A stretch of DNA of 64,000 bases from assembly GCF_046591575.1 (NCBI RefSeq), contig NZ_JBIQWA010000009.1, positions 56,353-120,352 of the forward strand, given 5' to 3'. Positions within the stretch are counted from its first letter, which is position 1; each line of letters opens with the position of its first letter. The notes beneath the pieces are model-generated. The model did not search any database and had not been told where the DNA came from. It saw nothing but the letters and a program-made list of their open reading frames with translations. Both the position numbers and the translations under genes were made by a program. Of this stretch, positions 16,666-24,841 are shown piece by piece. Source of the DNA: Marivita sp046591575 (GTDB lineage Bacteria > Pseudomonadota > Alphaproteobacteria > Rhodobacterales > Rhodobacteraceae).

Positions 16666-18236
16666 CAGGATACCTCCGTTCCAAAATGCCGCGCATCGGG
16701 ATCTCGTCCGAGCAAACTGGCCAGCCAGCCGAAGACCCAGCACCCAAAAACAAGAACCAACAAGGTCCAGTCGCCGAACCGCGCATAGGGCGTTGGAGTA
16801 CGCGCGCCCGGCAGGCCGGCATCAATGGTGCCTGTTTCCCCGGTATCAAGACGCGCGACGACATTTCCATTGGCGTCGATGATCGCGGATATCCCAGTGT
16901 TGGCCGCCCGGACCACGGGAAGTCCCTCCTCGACCGCGCGCATCCGCGCGGAGGCGAGGTGCTGCTCGGGTCCGATGCTGGTTCCGAACCAGGCATCATT
17001 TGTGGCGTTGAATATCCAGTCGGGGCGGAAAAGGTCATCGACCACGTGGCCCGGAAAGATGATCTCGTAACAGATCGCCACCGCGACCAGAGGCGCGCCA
17101 GGGATCGCCAGCGTGCGCGGCCCTGGTCCCGGCGTGAAATCGCCCAACCCTTCGGTCAGCCGCTCGATGGGCAGCCAGCCTTTCAGGGGCACATATTCCC
17201 CGAACGGAACAAGATGATGTTTTGCATACCCCGTCAGAACCTCGCCGCTGCCGTCATAGGCCTGAACCGTGTTGAAATATCTGGTTCCCCCATCGCCCTC
17301 CACTCGGTCAGGCGCACCTGTCAGTAGGATCCTGCCGTCTGGCAAAGCTGCAGATATCCGCGCGCGTGCCGCAGCATCTTCGTCCAGAAAGCCGGGGAAG
17401 GCCGTTTCCGGCCAAAGCAGCAAATCGAAACGTCCGGGTTGCGCGGACAAGCCCAGGTATTTTTCCAAGGTTCGCTGGCGGCTGCCCGGTACCCACTTCT
17501 CGACTTGTGGCACATTGCCTTGGACGATGCGCAAAGCAACGTCTGTCGGCGGCACGTCCTGCCCTGACCGAAGCGCACCGCCAACCCAGAAACCCGCCAC
17601 AGCAACGGCGAAGAGCACGAGAACAGGCGCGCGTCTCTTTGGCGCCGCCACAGTCAACACACCTGGCAATATGCCGATGAAGACCGTGAGAAAGCCCAAA
17701 CCGTAGCTTCCGACCCAGGCGGCGGGTTGGCGCAGGGCGGCATAGTCGACAAGGGCATAAGCGGCAAGGTTCCAGGGAAACCCTGTCAGGACATGACCCC
17801 GCAGCCATTCCGTGGCCACCCAGCAGGTTGCAAACAGCAGGCCTGCCGCAATGCCGCCGACAGCTCGGCGCTGCATGATGGCGGCAAAAAGCATCGCCGC
17901 CATGCCCGGGAAGATGGCAAGTCCGGCGGACAGACCCGCGACCGCCGGAATCGCCAGTGCGCCGAAACGTTCGGCATCGACGTAAAAGCTCTCGGCGATC
18001 CAGGAAATTCCAATCCCGAATTGGCCCAGTCCGAAAGCCCAACCGACAAGGAAAGCGCGCGAGGTTGAGATGTTCCGGAGAACGATAAAGAGCACGGAGA
18101 AGGCTACAGGGACCGCGATGAGCCAAGAAAACGGCGGAAGAGTCAAAACCGTCAATCCGCCGGCAGCAAGGGCAAGACCCATGCGCTGGAACAGGTTCAG
18201 GTCCTCACTAACGAACTGCGGCAATCCCGGCTTCAT
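16665..18236 (-). CDS. lnt: Apolipoprotein N-acyltransferase
   Basis: Inner-membrane enzyme that adds the third acyl chain to the N-terminal Cys of lipoproteins. At 523 aa it has the normal length, with about seven TMs followed by the nitrilase-like domain. The catalytic triad region is visible: LLWPETAFPGF (Glu), YAKHHLVPFGEYVP (Lys) and VAICYEIIFP (Cys). ATG 18236 overlaps the lspA stop (ATGA), so the two are translationally coupled. It completes a three-enzyme lipoprotein pathway with lspA and the lgt at 5531. Confidence 0.95.
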   Translation of the reverse strand: MKPGLPQFVSEDLNLFQRMGLALAAGGLTVLTLPPFSWLIAVPVAFSVLFIVLRNISTSRAFLVGWAFGLGQFGIGISWIAESFYVDAERFGALAIPAVAGLSAGLAIFPGMAAMLFAAIMQRRAVGGIAAGLLFATCWVATEWLRGHVLTGFPWNLAAYALVDYAALRQPAAWVGSYGLGFLTVFIGILPGVLTVAAPKRRAPVLVLFAVAVAGFWVGGALRSGQDVPPTDVALRIVQGNVPQVEKWVPGSRQRTLEKYLGLSAQPGRFDLLLWPETAFPGFLDEDAAARARISAALPDGRILLTGAPDRVEGDGGTRYFNTVQAYDGSGEVLTGYAKHHLVPFGEYVPLKGWLPIERLTEGLGDFTPGPGPRTLAIPGAPLVAVAICYEIIFPGHVVDDLFRPDWIFNATNDAWFGTSIGPEQHLASARMRAVEEGLPVVRAANTGISAIIDANGNVVARLDTGETGTIDAGLPGARTPTPYARFGDWTLLVLVFGCWVFGWLASLLGRDPDARHFGTEVS

Positions 18237-18706
18237 GAATCGGTCTGAAGTCGAGCGCCAACCCACGGCGCAATGAGCAGCAGCATCACGCCGCCAACCA
18301 CAAAAACATCGGCCATGTTGAAGGCAGGCCAGTGCGCCGTCCCGATGTAGAAATCGAGGAAATCCGTCACCGCACGATAGCGCAGGCGGTCCAGAATATT
18401 GCCGAGTGCACCGCCGATGATCGCACCATAGGCAATGGCCTCGACCCGGCTGCTGGTACGGACCAGCATGAACGCCAGCCAGACGCAGATGCCAAGCGCC
18501 AGTAAGACAAGGCTCCACCACGGCGCGCCGCCGAGAAGCCCGAAGGTCACTCCGTCATTGCGCAGGTAGATGAGATTGAAGCCGGGAAAGACCGATACGC
18601 CGGAACTAAGAACAGTCGCATTGGACACAACGATTGCCTTCGTTGCCTGATCGACAAGAAAGGCGATCAGCGCAGCAAGCAGACCGACGAAGAGGCAAGT
18701 TCTCAT
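18233..18706 (-). CDS. lspA: Lipoprotein signal peptidase II
   Basis: Aspartic membrane protease that cleaves prolipoproteins before the lipidated Cys. It has 157 aa and four TMs. Both catalytic-Asp motifs are present: GGALGNILDRLRY and FNMADVFVVGG. LspA homologues (PbrC) are known partners of lead-resistance ATPases. It starts 4 nt after the ZIP transporter stop and overlaps lnt by 4 nt, so the three are one operon with the upstream copper-handling genes. Confidence 0.95.
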   Translation of the reverse strand: MRTCLFVGLLAALIAFLVDQATKAIVVSNATVLSSGVSVFPGFNLIYLRNDGVTFGLLGGAPWWSLVLLALGICVWLAFMLVRTSSRVEAIAYGAIIGGALGNILDRLRYRAVTDFLDFYIGTAHWPAFNMADVFVVGGVMLLLIAPWVGARLQTDS

Positions 18707-18710
18707 CAGC

Positions 18711-19493
18711 TTATCCCAGCCAGACGTCGAGGAACAACATGATCACAAGACCAACGGCGAGGCCGAGCGTCGCCCTGTTCTGATGGCCGGATCGGTGGGT
18801 TTCCGGAATGATCTCGTGGCTGATGACGTAGAGCATCGCACCTGCTGCGAAGGCGAGACCCCAGGGCAGCAGCGGTTGCGAAAGACTGATAATCCCTGCG
18901 CCGAGAAGTCCACCGACGGGCTCGACGAGACCGGTCAGAGCGGCGATGCCCCAGGCGCGAAGCCTGGAATAGCCCTCGCCGAGCAACGAAACCGCCACCG
19001 CCAGACCTTCGGGGGCATTCTGTAATCCAATACCGATCGCAAGTGGCAACCCGCCCGACAAACCGTCAGCCCCGAACCCGACGCCGACGGCAAGCCCTTC
19101 GGGAAAATTGTGGATAGTGATCGCGATGATGAAAAGCCAGACGCGCCGCAGCGATGCGGCGTCGGGACCTTCCCGCCCCGTCTTGAAATGTTCATGCGGT
19201 AGCCGTTCGTTCATCAGAGCGATCGCGCCCATGCCAAGCAGGATCGCAACACATACGATGGCCGCCGGGAGAGCACCGTTGTCGAACTGTCCTTCAGCTG
19301 CGTCGAGAGCCGGGATGATCAGCGAGAAGAACGAAGCCGCGAGCATGACACCCGCCGCGAAGCCAAGCAGCAGATCGCGCGTGGCCCGGGACGGGATGCG
19401 CCCAAAAAGAACGGGGACCGCCCCGACCGCGGTCAGCGATCCGGCGGCCAGGCTTCCAAGAAAGCCAAGCGCTATGGGGGAGAGGGGTTCCAA
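18711..19493 (-). CDS. ZIP-family metal transporter
   Basis: Inner-membrane divalent metal permease of 260 aa with about eight TMs. The two ZIP signature helices are clear: IHNFPEGLAVGVGFGA (TM4) and LQNAPEGLAVAVSL (TM5), with metal-binding His/Asn/Glu, and SHEIIPETHR later. ZIP proteins usually import Zn, Fe or Mn; in this efflux-heavy island it may rebalance essential metals. There is a His-containing loop after TM3 (PHEHF). It lies between the DUF411 gene (22 nt) and lspA (4 nt). Confidence 0.9.
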   Translation of the reverse strand: MEPLSPIALGFLGSLAAGSLTAVGAVPVLFGRIPSRATRDLLLGFAAGVMLAASFFSLIIPALDAAEGQFDNGALPAAIVCVAILLGMGAIALMNERLPHEHFKTGREGPDAASLRRVWLFIIAITIHNFPEGLAVGVGFGADGLSGGLPLAIGIGLQNAPEGLAVAVSLLGEGYSRLRAWGIAALTGLVEPVGGLLGAGIISLSQPLLPWGLAFAAGAMLYVISHEIIPETHRSGHQNRATLGLAVGLVIMLFLDVWLG

Positions 19494-19515
19494 TTGTTAA
19501 GGTTCTGCCGCGAGT

Positions 19516-19974
19516 TCAGTCAGGAGCCGAGTAGCTGGTGTAGACCTCGGTCGATCCGTCTTCGTGGATCAGGAAGACATCGTAAGCCTCCCGGTCGTCC
19601 TCCGGTCCCATGCCGGGCGACCCGTAGGGCATTCCCGGCACCGCCAGGCCTACCGCGTCTGGCCGGTCCTCCAGCAGGCGTTGGATGTCAGCCGCCGGCA
19701 CGTGGCCCTCGATCACATAGCCGTCGACCAAAGCCGTATGGCAGGAGACCATGCGCTGCGGCACGCCATTGTCGAGTTTGAAGCGCACAAGAGATCCTCC
19801 GAACATGTCCTCGCCCATCGGCGCGAAGCCATTCTCCTCGAGGTGCTTCATCCAGGACAGGCAACAGCCGCAGCCGTTTGTCTTCCGGACGTCGATCTGA
19901 ATCGCCTCTGCGACGGCCTGCGCCGCAGGAAGCAAGGCAAATGCGATGGCAAGGGCGGGAGTAAATCGTTTCAT
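19516..19974 (-). CDS. DUF411 periplasmic metal-binding protein
   Basis: Exported protein of 152 aa. After a signal peptide (MKRFTPALAIAFALLPAAQA) comes the DUF411 core: KTNGCGCCLSWMKHLEENGF with the Cys cluster, VPQRMVSCHTALVDGYVIEGHVPA, and VPGMPYGSPGMG. DUF411 proteins recur in copper and silver resistance clusters and probably bind the metal through the CGCC/His/Met residues. It starts 3 nt before the M23 peptidase stop region, in the same operon. The biochemical role remains inferred. Confidence 0.9.
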   Translation of the reverse strand: MKRFTPALAIAFALLPAAQAVAEAIQIDVRKTNGCGCCLSWMKHLEENGFAPMGEDMFGGSLVRFKLDNGVPQRMVSCHTALVDGYVIEGHVPAADIQRLLEDRPDAVGLAVPGMPYGSPGMGPEDDREAYDVFLIHEDGSTEVYTSYSAPD

Positions 19975-19977
19975 GGA

Positions 19978-21351
19978 TCAAAGCCTTTCGGTTGTCGTCT
20001 GTGCAAATTCGCTGGCGAGCCTCTCAGCAAGAAGTGAACGCGCCTCACGCAGTCGCTCAAGCGCGGCCGTGTCGTCCGCTTCACGCTCGGCCGCCTCTGC
20101 CAATCGGTCGTCAGAGAGAGGGTCGGTTGGGCGACCGTCCACCAGCACTTCGTAATGTAGGTTGGGGCCTGTCGCGGTACCCGTCGCACCGACCCGCCCG
20201 ATCATATCTCCGGCCATCACGCGTTGCCCTTGTGTGAGCCCGTCCGGTACGGCGCTCAGATGCGCATAGCGCGTCAGGGTGTCGGAGCCATGAGCGATCT
20301 CGACGACCCGGCCATACCCACCGCGTCGGCCGATGAAGCTAACGCGGCCCGGCGCCGTCGCCTGTACCGGCGTGCCGCGCGCCGCCGCGAAGTCGACTCC
20401 TGTGTGCATCCGTACATTGCCGTAGACCGGATGGGTGCGGCGCCCGAACACAGAACTCAGCCGTGCACCTTCGACCGGTTGCGCAAACACGCGCAGGACT
20501 TCTCCGTCGACATAGATCGTCGCTTGGCCGCTGCCGTCGTTCGGCCAGACGATTTCATAGACCGAGCCATCGATATCCAGTGCGGCAAAGGCAAGCTCGG
20601 GCTGACCAATCCTCTTGTTCCCGTCTCGGGCCTCGCGCCAAAGGAGGCGCATCGTCTCGCCACCCGCAAGATCACGACGGAAATCCACGGTGCCGCCCAG
20701 CATCTGCGCCAGGTCCACCGCAAAACGGGCGGGGATGTCTGCCGTGTTCAGGGCGGCGAAAATCGAGCTCTCGATCACCGCCTCGCCGGCGAAAGTCACC
20801 AATTCGGGATCCGGGTCCAACACGCGGGCGGCAAGCTGTTCGCCGAAGACCGCCTCTATCCGGACACCGTCTTCGACGGCGAGCTCTACACGACGCGGGT
20901 TGTCGTCCGTTGTGGAAACCACCGTAATGATGTGACCCGGACGCAGACGGCGCAGATCGTATTCCGTGCCAATCGCCAAGGCGATTTCGGCGCGATCCGA
21001 AGCATCCAGCCCCGCATCGGAAAGGACCGCATCAAGCGTCTCGCCGGACGCAATCTCCCGCGACCAGGTGACCAGCGGGGGCTCGATAGATGGCAAGGAG
21101 GTATCAGCGGGGGAAACGGTCAGGAGCGGCCGGGGTCTGAACTCGAATGCGATATCCGCCTGGGCGAGTGTAGGGCGGACCGAATTGGTTTCGGTAATCC
21201 GAGGCGGCGCAAGCGGATTGGGAGTCCAGAGGGTCGCTTCAGCAATCGCAGGGGGCACCGGTTCTTTGGACAGAACGCCAGAGATGGCGATGGCGGTCAC
21301 CGAAAATGCGCCTGCGACCGCAACGGCCGCCAAGACAGTTCTTATCTTCAT
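19978..21351 (-). CDS. M23-family murein endopeptidase
   Basis: Zinc metallopeptidase of 457 aa anchored or exported by an N-terminal hydrophobic helix. It has an OapA/LysM-like middle region (SGETLDAVLSDAGL ... LRPGHIITVV) and a C-terminal LytM domain with MHTGVDFAAARGTP (H-x-D-type ligands), TRYAHLSAV and GPNLHYEVLVDG, all ligands present. The architecture resembles MepM/YebA cell-wall hydrolases. Together with three L,D-transpeptidases it points to peptidoglycan remodelling. Its start overlaps the SCO1 stop (ATGA). Confidence 0.9.
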   Translation of the reverse strand: MKIRTVLAAVAVAGAFSVTAIAISGVLSKEPVPPAIAEATLWTPNPLAPPRITETNSVRPTLAQADIAFEFRPRPLLTVSPADTSLPSIEPPLVTWSREIASGETLDAVLSDAGLDASDRAEIALAIGTEYDLRRLRPGHIITVVSTTDDNPRRVELAVEDGVRIEAVFGEQLAARVLDPDPELVTFAGEAVIESSIFAALNTADIPARFAVDLAQMLGGTVDFRRDLAGGETMRLLWREARDGNKRIGQPELAFAALDIDGSVYEIVWPNDGSGQATIYVDGEVLRVFAQPVEGARLSSVFGRRTHPVYGNVRMHTGVDFAAARGTPVQATAPGRVSFIGRRGGYGRVVEIAHGSDTLTRYAHLSAVPDGLTQGQRVMAGDMIGRVGATGTATGPNLHYEVLVDGRPTDPLSDDRLAEAAEREADDTAALERLREARSLLAERLASEFAQTTTERL

Positions 21352-21974
21352 GTTGCCCCCTCTACGTCTTCTGTCAGTGCGCGCTGGATCTTCGGCACCG
21401 CGAATTCTCTTTGCTCGTGATAGTCGATCATGGTGACGAGCTCACCCTCGGCATCGAACAGGAATACGCTTGCCGTATGGTTCATCGTATAGCCGCCGCC
21501 CTCAGTCGGGACGCGCTCAAATGAGGCACGAAACCCTTCTGCAGCGCGGGCAATTTGGTCTTCCGGCCCCGTCCAGCCACGAATGACCGGATGAAAATAG
21601 CCGACATATTCGGCCATGGCCTCGACCGTGTCCCGCTCCGGGTCGACCGTGATGAAGACCACGTTCATCTCTGATGCTTCGTCGCCCAGTTCCTCAAGCC
21701 AGCCGGAAATATCCGATAGGGTCGTCGGGCAGACGTCCGGGCAGTAGGTGAACCCGAAAAACACCATTGTGGGACGACCGATCAGGTTGCCAGGCCCTAC
21801 CTCATTTTCCTCGTGGTCGGTCAGCCGGAACTCCATCGCCGATAGGGGCAGGGGCCGCTGCCCTTTTGGTTCAGGCGCACCGGGCCCGTCCACCCGCCAC
21901 CAGCCCACGAAGAGCGTCAGGCCAAGAACGCCGGCACCGGCTGCGCCGTATAGAAGGAGCTGCCGACGTTGCAT
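21348..21974 (-). CDS. SCO1/SenC-family copper protein
   Basis: Membrane-anchored thioredoxin-fold protein of 208 aa that delivers copper to the CuA site of cytochrome oxidase or acts as a thiol reductase. The copper motif FFGFTYCPDVCP has both Cys, and the distal His is in YTMNHTASVFLF. An N-terminal TM follows MQRRQLLLYG. It is the first of two SCO proteins in this operon (the other is 23551-24153). It shares one base with the PCuAC gene upstream. Confidence 0.92.
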   Translation of the reverse strand: MQRRQLLLYGAAGAGVLGLTLFVGWWRVDGPGAPEPKGQRPLPLSAMEFRLTDHEENEVGPGNLIGRPTMVFFGFTYCPDVCPTTLSDISGWLEELGDEASEMNVVFITVDPERDTVEAMAEYVGYFHPVIRGWTGPEDQIARAAEGFRASFERVPTEGGGYTMNHTASVFLFDAEGELVTMIDYHEQREFAVPKIQRALTEDVEGAT

Positions 21975-22444
21975 CAGCCCTCCGGTCCACGCGCGGCGAT
22001 TCCGAGGATTGGGACCTCGACCGTCACCTTGCCGCCATCCGAGAAGGTCAGTGTCAGCGGGAAATTCTCGCCTTCGGTCATCGGCTCTTGCAGCTTCATG
22101 AGCATGGCGTGCAACCCGCCCGGCTCCAATGCCACGCTTTGGCCGGGCTCAATCGTGATCTCGCCTGCAGGCGCCATGGAACTGACGCCATCGGAGTTGG
22201 TTTTCGACTCATGGATCTCGGGCATCATTGCCAGCGGTGTCGCAAGTCCGGTCAGCGTAACGGCGTCTTCACCCGTGTTGCGCACGGTCATATAGGCGGC
22301 ACCTGGCCTGTTGACGCCGATCGAGGCGCGGGACCACGCATTCTCGACCACGACATCCTCCGAACCGGCCAGTGCGGGGGCCGACAGCCCTGCAACCGTC
22401 AAAAGCACGGCCAATGCATTGGTATATCTCAACTTCTTCACCAC
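21974..22444 (-). CDS. PCuAC copper chaperone
   Basis: Periplasmic Cu(I) chaperone of 156 aa that passes copper to SCO1/CuA. After a signal peptide (ALAVLLTVAGLSAPALA) it has the PCuAC pattern: AWSRASIGVNRPGAAYMTV, MMPEIHESK (first Met/His ligands) and EPGGLHAMLMKL (H-x-M). Of two adjacent GTG codons I chose 22444, which has AGGAG 6 nt upstream; GTG 22441 is equivalent. Its location next to SCO1 matches the known PCuAC-SCO partnership. Confidence 0.9.
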   Translation of the reverse strand: MVKKLRYTNALAVLLTVAGLSAPALAGSEDVVVENAWSRASIGVNRPGAAYMTVRNTGEDAVTLTGLATPLAMMPEIHESKTNSDGVSSMAPAGEITIEPGQSVALEPGGLHAMLMKLQEPMTEGENFPLTLTFSDGGKVTVEVPILGIAARGPEG

Positions 22445-22466
22445 TCGTTTCTCCTGCCTCCGCAAA

Positions 22467-23126
22467 TCAGCTTTGGCTTGCCGCAACTTCCACTGCCACC
22501 AGCCTCTGCAATTCGGCCTCACCGAACGGATCGAGAGGCTTGCCGTTCACGAAGAACGTGGGCGTTTGGCGGACCCCGACTGTCTCGACATCGGCGCGGT
22601 CCTGGTTGAGCACCGCCACAACACCGGGGGCCAGCATCTGTGTCCGGGCAGCTTCGACATCCAGACCTCCGCTTGCTGCAATCTCAAGGATCAATCCGGG
22701 TGCCGGGGTCCCGTGAGACGCCCATCTGGGCTGCTCTCGCAAGACTGCCTCGAGCACAGGTTCAAACACGTCCTGCATGCGCGCCGCCTCGAGCACACGG
22801 ATCGCTTCTACCGACGCCTCGCCGTGAAAAGGCGTATAGCGGATTACAACGCGCACCGCGTCTCCGTGCTCCGCCATGATATCCTCGACGACCGGATAGA
22901 AAGCGCGGCATGCCTCGCAGGCCGGGTCGAAGAATTCAACGATGGTTACGGGCGCATCCTCGGGCCCGAGGATCGGGGAATAGGGTCGGATCAGCGCGTC
23001 GGCCATTTCAGGGTCGATGGGATCGGACGCGGCAATCGGGTCGGGGCGGGTGGCATACCAGGCGGCACCGCCGAAACCGGCGACCCCGAGCGCGAGAACG
23101 GACAGGATGAGGCCGCGTCGTTTCAT
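22467..23126 (-). CDS. DsbA-family thiol:disulfide oxidoreductase
   Basis: Exported thioredoxin-fold protein of 219 aa. The N-terminal anchor is MKRRGLILSVLALGVAGFGG; the active site is FFDPACEACRAFYP (CEAC) and the cis-Pro region is VRQTPTFFVNGKPL. The acidic CEAC dipeptide and helical insert match BdbD/ScsC-like DsbA proteins, some of which confer copper tolerance. ATG 23126 overlaps the dsbB stop (ATGA), as expected for a DsbA/DsbB pair. Confidence 0.9.
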   Translation of the reverse strand: MKRRGLILSVLALGVAGFGGAAWYATRPDPIAASDPIDPEMADALIRPYSPILGPEDAPVTIVEFFDPACEACRAFYPVVEDIMAEHGDAVRVVIRYTPFHGEASVEAIRVLEAARMQDVFEPVLEAVLREQPRWASHGTPAPGLILEIAASGGLDVEAARTQMLAPGVVAVLNQDRADVETVGVRQTPTFFVNGKPLDPFGEAELQRLVAVEVAASQS

Positions 23127-23545
23127 TTTTGTGTTTCCTTCAGTGAGAGAGCCGACAGCAGACCGATCATCGCGAAGGCGACGAGCGCCATCAAAGGAAT
23201 CGGAATGCCGAAGACCAGTTGATTGTCGTCGGTACAGGATGGGCCGGTCGCCGTGCAGGGCTGGATACGCTCGGGGATAACGCCGACATAGAGGCCCAAG
23301 TGCCAAAGCGCGACGGCGGCACCGCCCAAAGCCAGCGCGATCCCGTAGCGACCCACGCGCCGATCCTGCCACCACAGCCCAAGCCCGAGGATGATGGCCA
23401 AGGGGAACATGAAGGCACGCTGGAACCAGCAGAGCACGCAAGGTGTCTGCCCCAGAACCTCGCCGATGAAGAGCACGGCAAGCGACGCGGTGAGCGCGAT
23501 GATCCAGGCCAGGCCAAGGGCCGTCTCTCCGGAAAGTCGGGTCAT
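23123..23545 (-). CDS. DsbB-family oxidase, partner of the adjacent DsbA
   Basis: Four-TM membrane protein of 140 aa that oxidises the DsbA at 22467-23126. The quinone-proximal pair is in QTPCVLCWFQRAFMFP, the periplasmic pair in IQPCTATGPSCTDDN. It is a short, BdbC-like form. ATG 23545 follows the SCO stop by about 5 nt. It belongs to the copper-handling operon that starts at 24153. Confidence 0.9.
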   Translation of the reverse strand: MTRLSGETALGLAWIIALTASLAVLFIGEVLGQTPCVLCWFQRAFMFPLAIILGLGLWWQDRRVGRYGIALALGGAAVALWHLGLYVGVIPERIQPCTATGPSCTDDNQLVFGIPIPLMALVAFAMIGLLSALSLKETQK

Positions 23546-23550
23546 GACGA

Positions 23551-24153
23551 TCAGATCCTCTGTCTCAGATCGGCGAGGATCTCTTCGGCGGGCGTGCCGT
23601 AGGGCCAGGAGTCCGCGAAGCCTGCTTGCGTGTCGAAAAGGAAAAGATGCGACGTGTGACCCATCGTGTATCCGCCCGGCGCAGTCGCCTGCTCGATCCG
23701 CTCAAAGAATATCGGAAAGGTTTCGGATGTCGCGGCGATCTGCTCCGGTGTACCGGTCAGCCCGATGATCCCTGCGTCGAACAGGGGCACATACTCGGCA
23801 AGTGCAGTCGGCGTATCCCGCTCCGGATCAATCGTTATGAAAATCGGCTGAACCATTGCTGCCTCATCGCCCAGGCCCTCCATCACGGCCGCGACTTCGG
23901 ACAGTGTTGTCGGACAGACGTCGGGGCAATTGGTGAAGCCAAAGAAGACCAGCATCCAGCGCCCTGCGAAATCTTCGTCCGTTTGGACCATGCCGCGATG
24001 ATCGGTCAGTTCGAAATCAGCAAGAAACGGTGGTTCACTCTCGGTGCGGGCAAGATCGGCACGGTAGTCGGACCATAGCAACAGCCAGATGAAAACGAAC
24101 GCCGCCGCGCCCGCCAACACCCACAATACCTTCTGAAGACCTGAAAGCCTCAC
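23551..24153 (-). CDS. SCO1/SenC-family copper protein
   Basis: First gene of the minus-strand operon, 200 aa. An N-terminal TM (VLWVLAGAAAFVFIWLLLW) anchors a thioredoxin-fold domain with FFGFTNCPDVCP and the distal His in YTMGHTSHLFLF. It differs clearly from the SCO1 at 21348-21974, so the two may act on different targets. A MerR-type promoter 37 nt upstream (24190-24220) would make the whole operon metal-inducible. Confidence 0.92.
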   Translation of the reverse strand: MRLSGLQKVLWVLAGAAAFVFIWLLLWSDYRADLARTESEPPFLADFELTDHRGMVQTDEDFAGRWMLVFFGFTNCPDVCPTTLSEVAAVMEGLGDEAAMVQPIFITIDPERDTPTALAEYVPLFDAGIIGLTGTPEQIAATSETFPIFFERIEQATAPGGYTMGHTSHLFLFDTQAGFADSWPYGTPAEEILADLRQRI

Positions 24154-24189
24154 GCCGCTCCGCCCGAACCTGATTCTATATTTTGTGTG

Positions 24190-24220
24190 CGTTTACATCC
24201 TCTAGCTACTGTAGGTTCAA
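24190..24220 (-). promoter_or_regulatory. MerR-type promoter of the SCO1-to-lnt operon
   Basis: Read on the minus strand: TTGAAC (24220-24215), 19-bp spacer with CTACAGTAGCTAGAGG, then TAAACG (24195-24190). It matches the promoters at 13161 and 25472 in both spacing and dyad. The first gene of the operon starts at 24153. Confidence 0.7.
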
Positions 24221-24297
24221 GCGTGATTGTCATCGATCGGCCAACAATCACCGATCTGTGAAACTCGGGTGAAGCTTGTGATGCGCACCGCATAAAG

Positions 24298-24312
24298 CTA
24301 CACCCACTGTAG
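24298..24312. promoter_or_regulatory. MerR operator before merR
   Basis: Perfect dyad CTACA-CCCAC-TGTAG, 18 nt upstream of the merR ATG. It is the fifth copy of the motif, placed for autoregulation. No good -35/-10 with a 19-bp spacer is seen here, unlike the other four copies. Confidence 0.6.
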
Positions 24313-24330
24313 GTAATGTGGGGAGCGGAA

Positions 24331-24759
24331 ATGCTGACGATTGGGACGCTGGCGAAGAAGACCGGAACAAAGGTGCAGACCATCCGGTATTACGAGCAGA
24401 TCGGACTTATGCCTGAGCCCGGCAGGACCGAGGGGGGCCAACGACGCTATGGCGACGCCGAACTCGACCGCTTGTCATTCGTCCGGCACGCACGGCAACT
24501 GGGGTTCTCGTTGGACGCGATCCGTGAGCTCCTCGATCTCAGCGATCATCCGGGAAAGTCCTGCGCTGAGGCGGATGCAATAGCCCGTCGGCAACTCAAA
24601 CAGGTCGAGCAACGATTGGCGCGGCTCGAGGCGCTGCGGACGGAATTGAAGCGGATGGTGCATGAGTGCAGCGGCGGACAGACTTCTGATTGCCGTGTGC
24701 TCGAGGTACTGCGCGACCATTCCGAATGCCTGACCGACCATGAAGAGATCGGCGCCTGA
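24331..24759 (+). CDS. MerR-family regulator, Pb/Zn/Cd type
   Basis: Metal-responsive activator of 142 aa. The N-terminal winged helix starts MLTIGTLAKKTGTKVQTIRYY with ERTEGGQRRY-like wing residues; a dimerisation coiled coil covers about 80-110. Metal ligands fit the PbrR/ZntR/CadR group: C78, C113, C121 and C133 (contexts GKSCAE, HECSGG, SDCRVLE, SECL); copper regulators have a different C-terminal pair. ATG 24331 is favoured over ATG 24316, because GGGGAGCGG precedes it and homologues begin here. It probably controls the five sites described in this window. Confidence 0.9.
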   Translation: MLTIGTLAKKTGTKVQTIRYYEQIGLMPEPGRTEGGQRRYGDAELDRLSFVRHARQLGFSLDAIRELLDLSDHPGKSCAEADAIARRQLKQVEQRLARLEALRTELKRMVHECSGGQTSDCRVLEVLRDHSECLTDHEEIGA

Positions 24760-24841
24760 GCAATTTCGACGACCTTTGATCGGAACGCAAAAAGCCCGGT
24801 GTTAGTTACTCATTGGCAATTCACTAATTTGGATACCCGGC

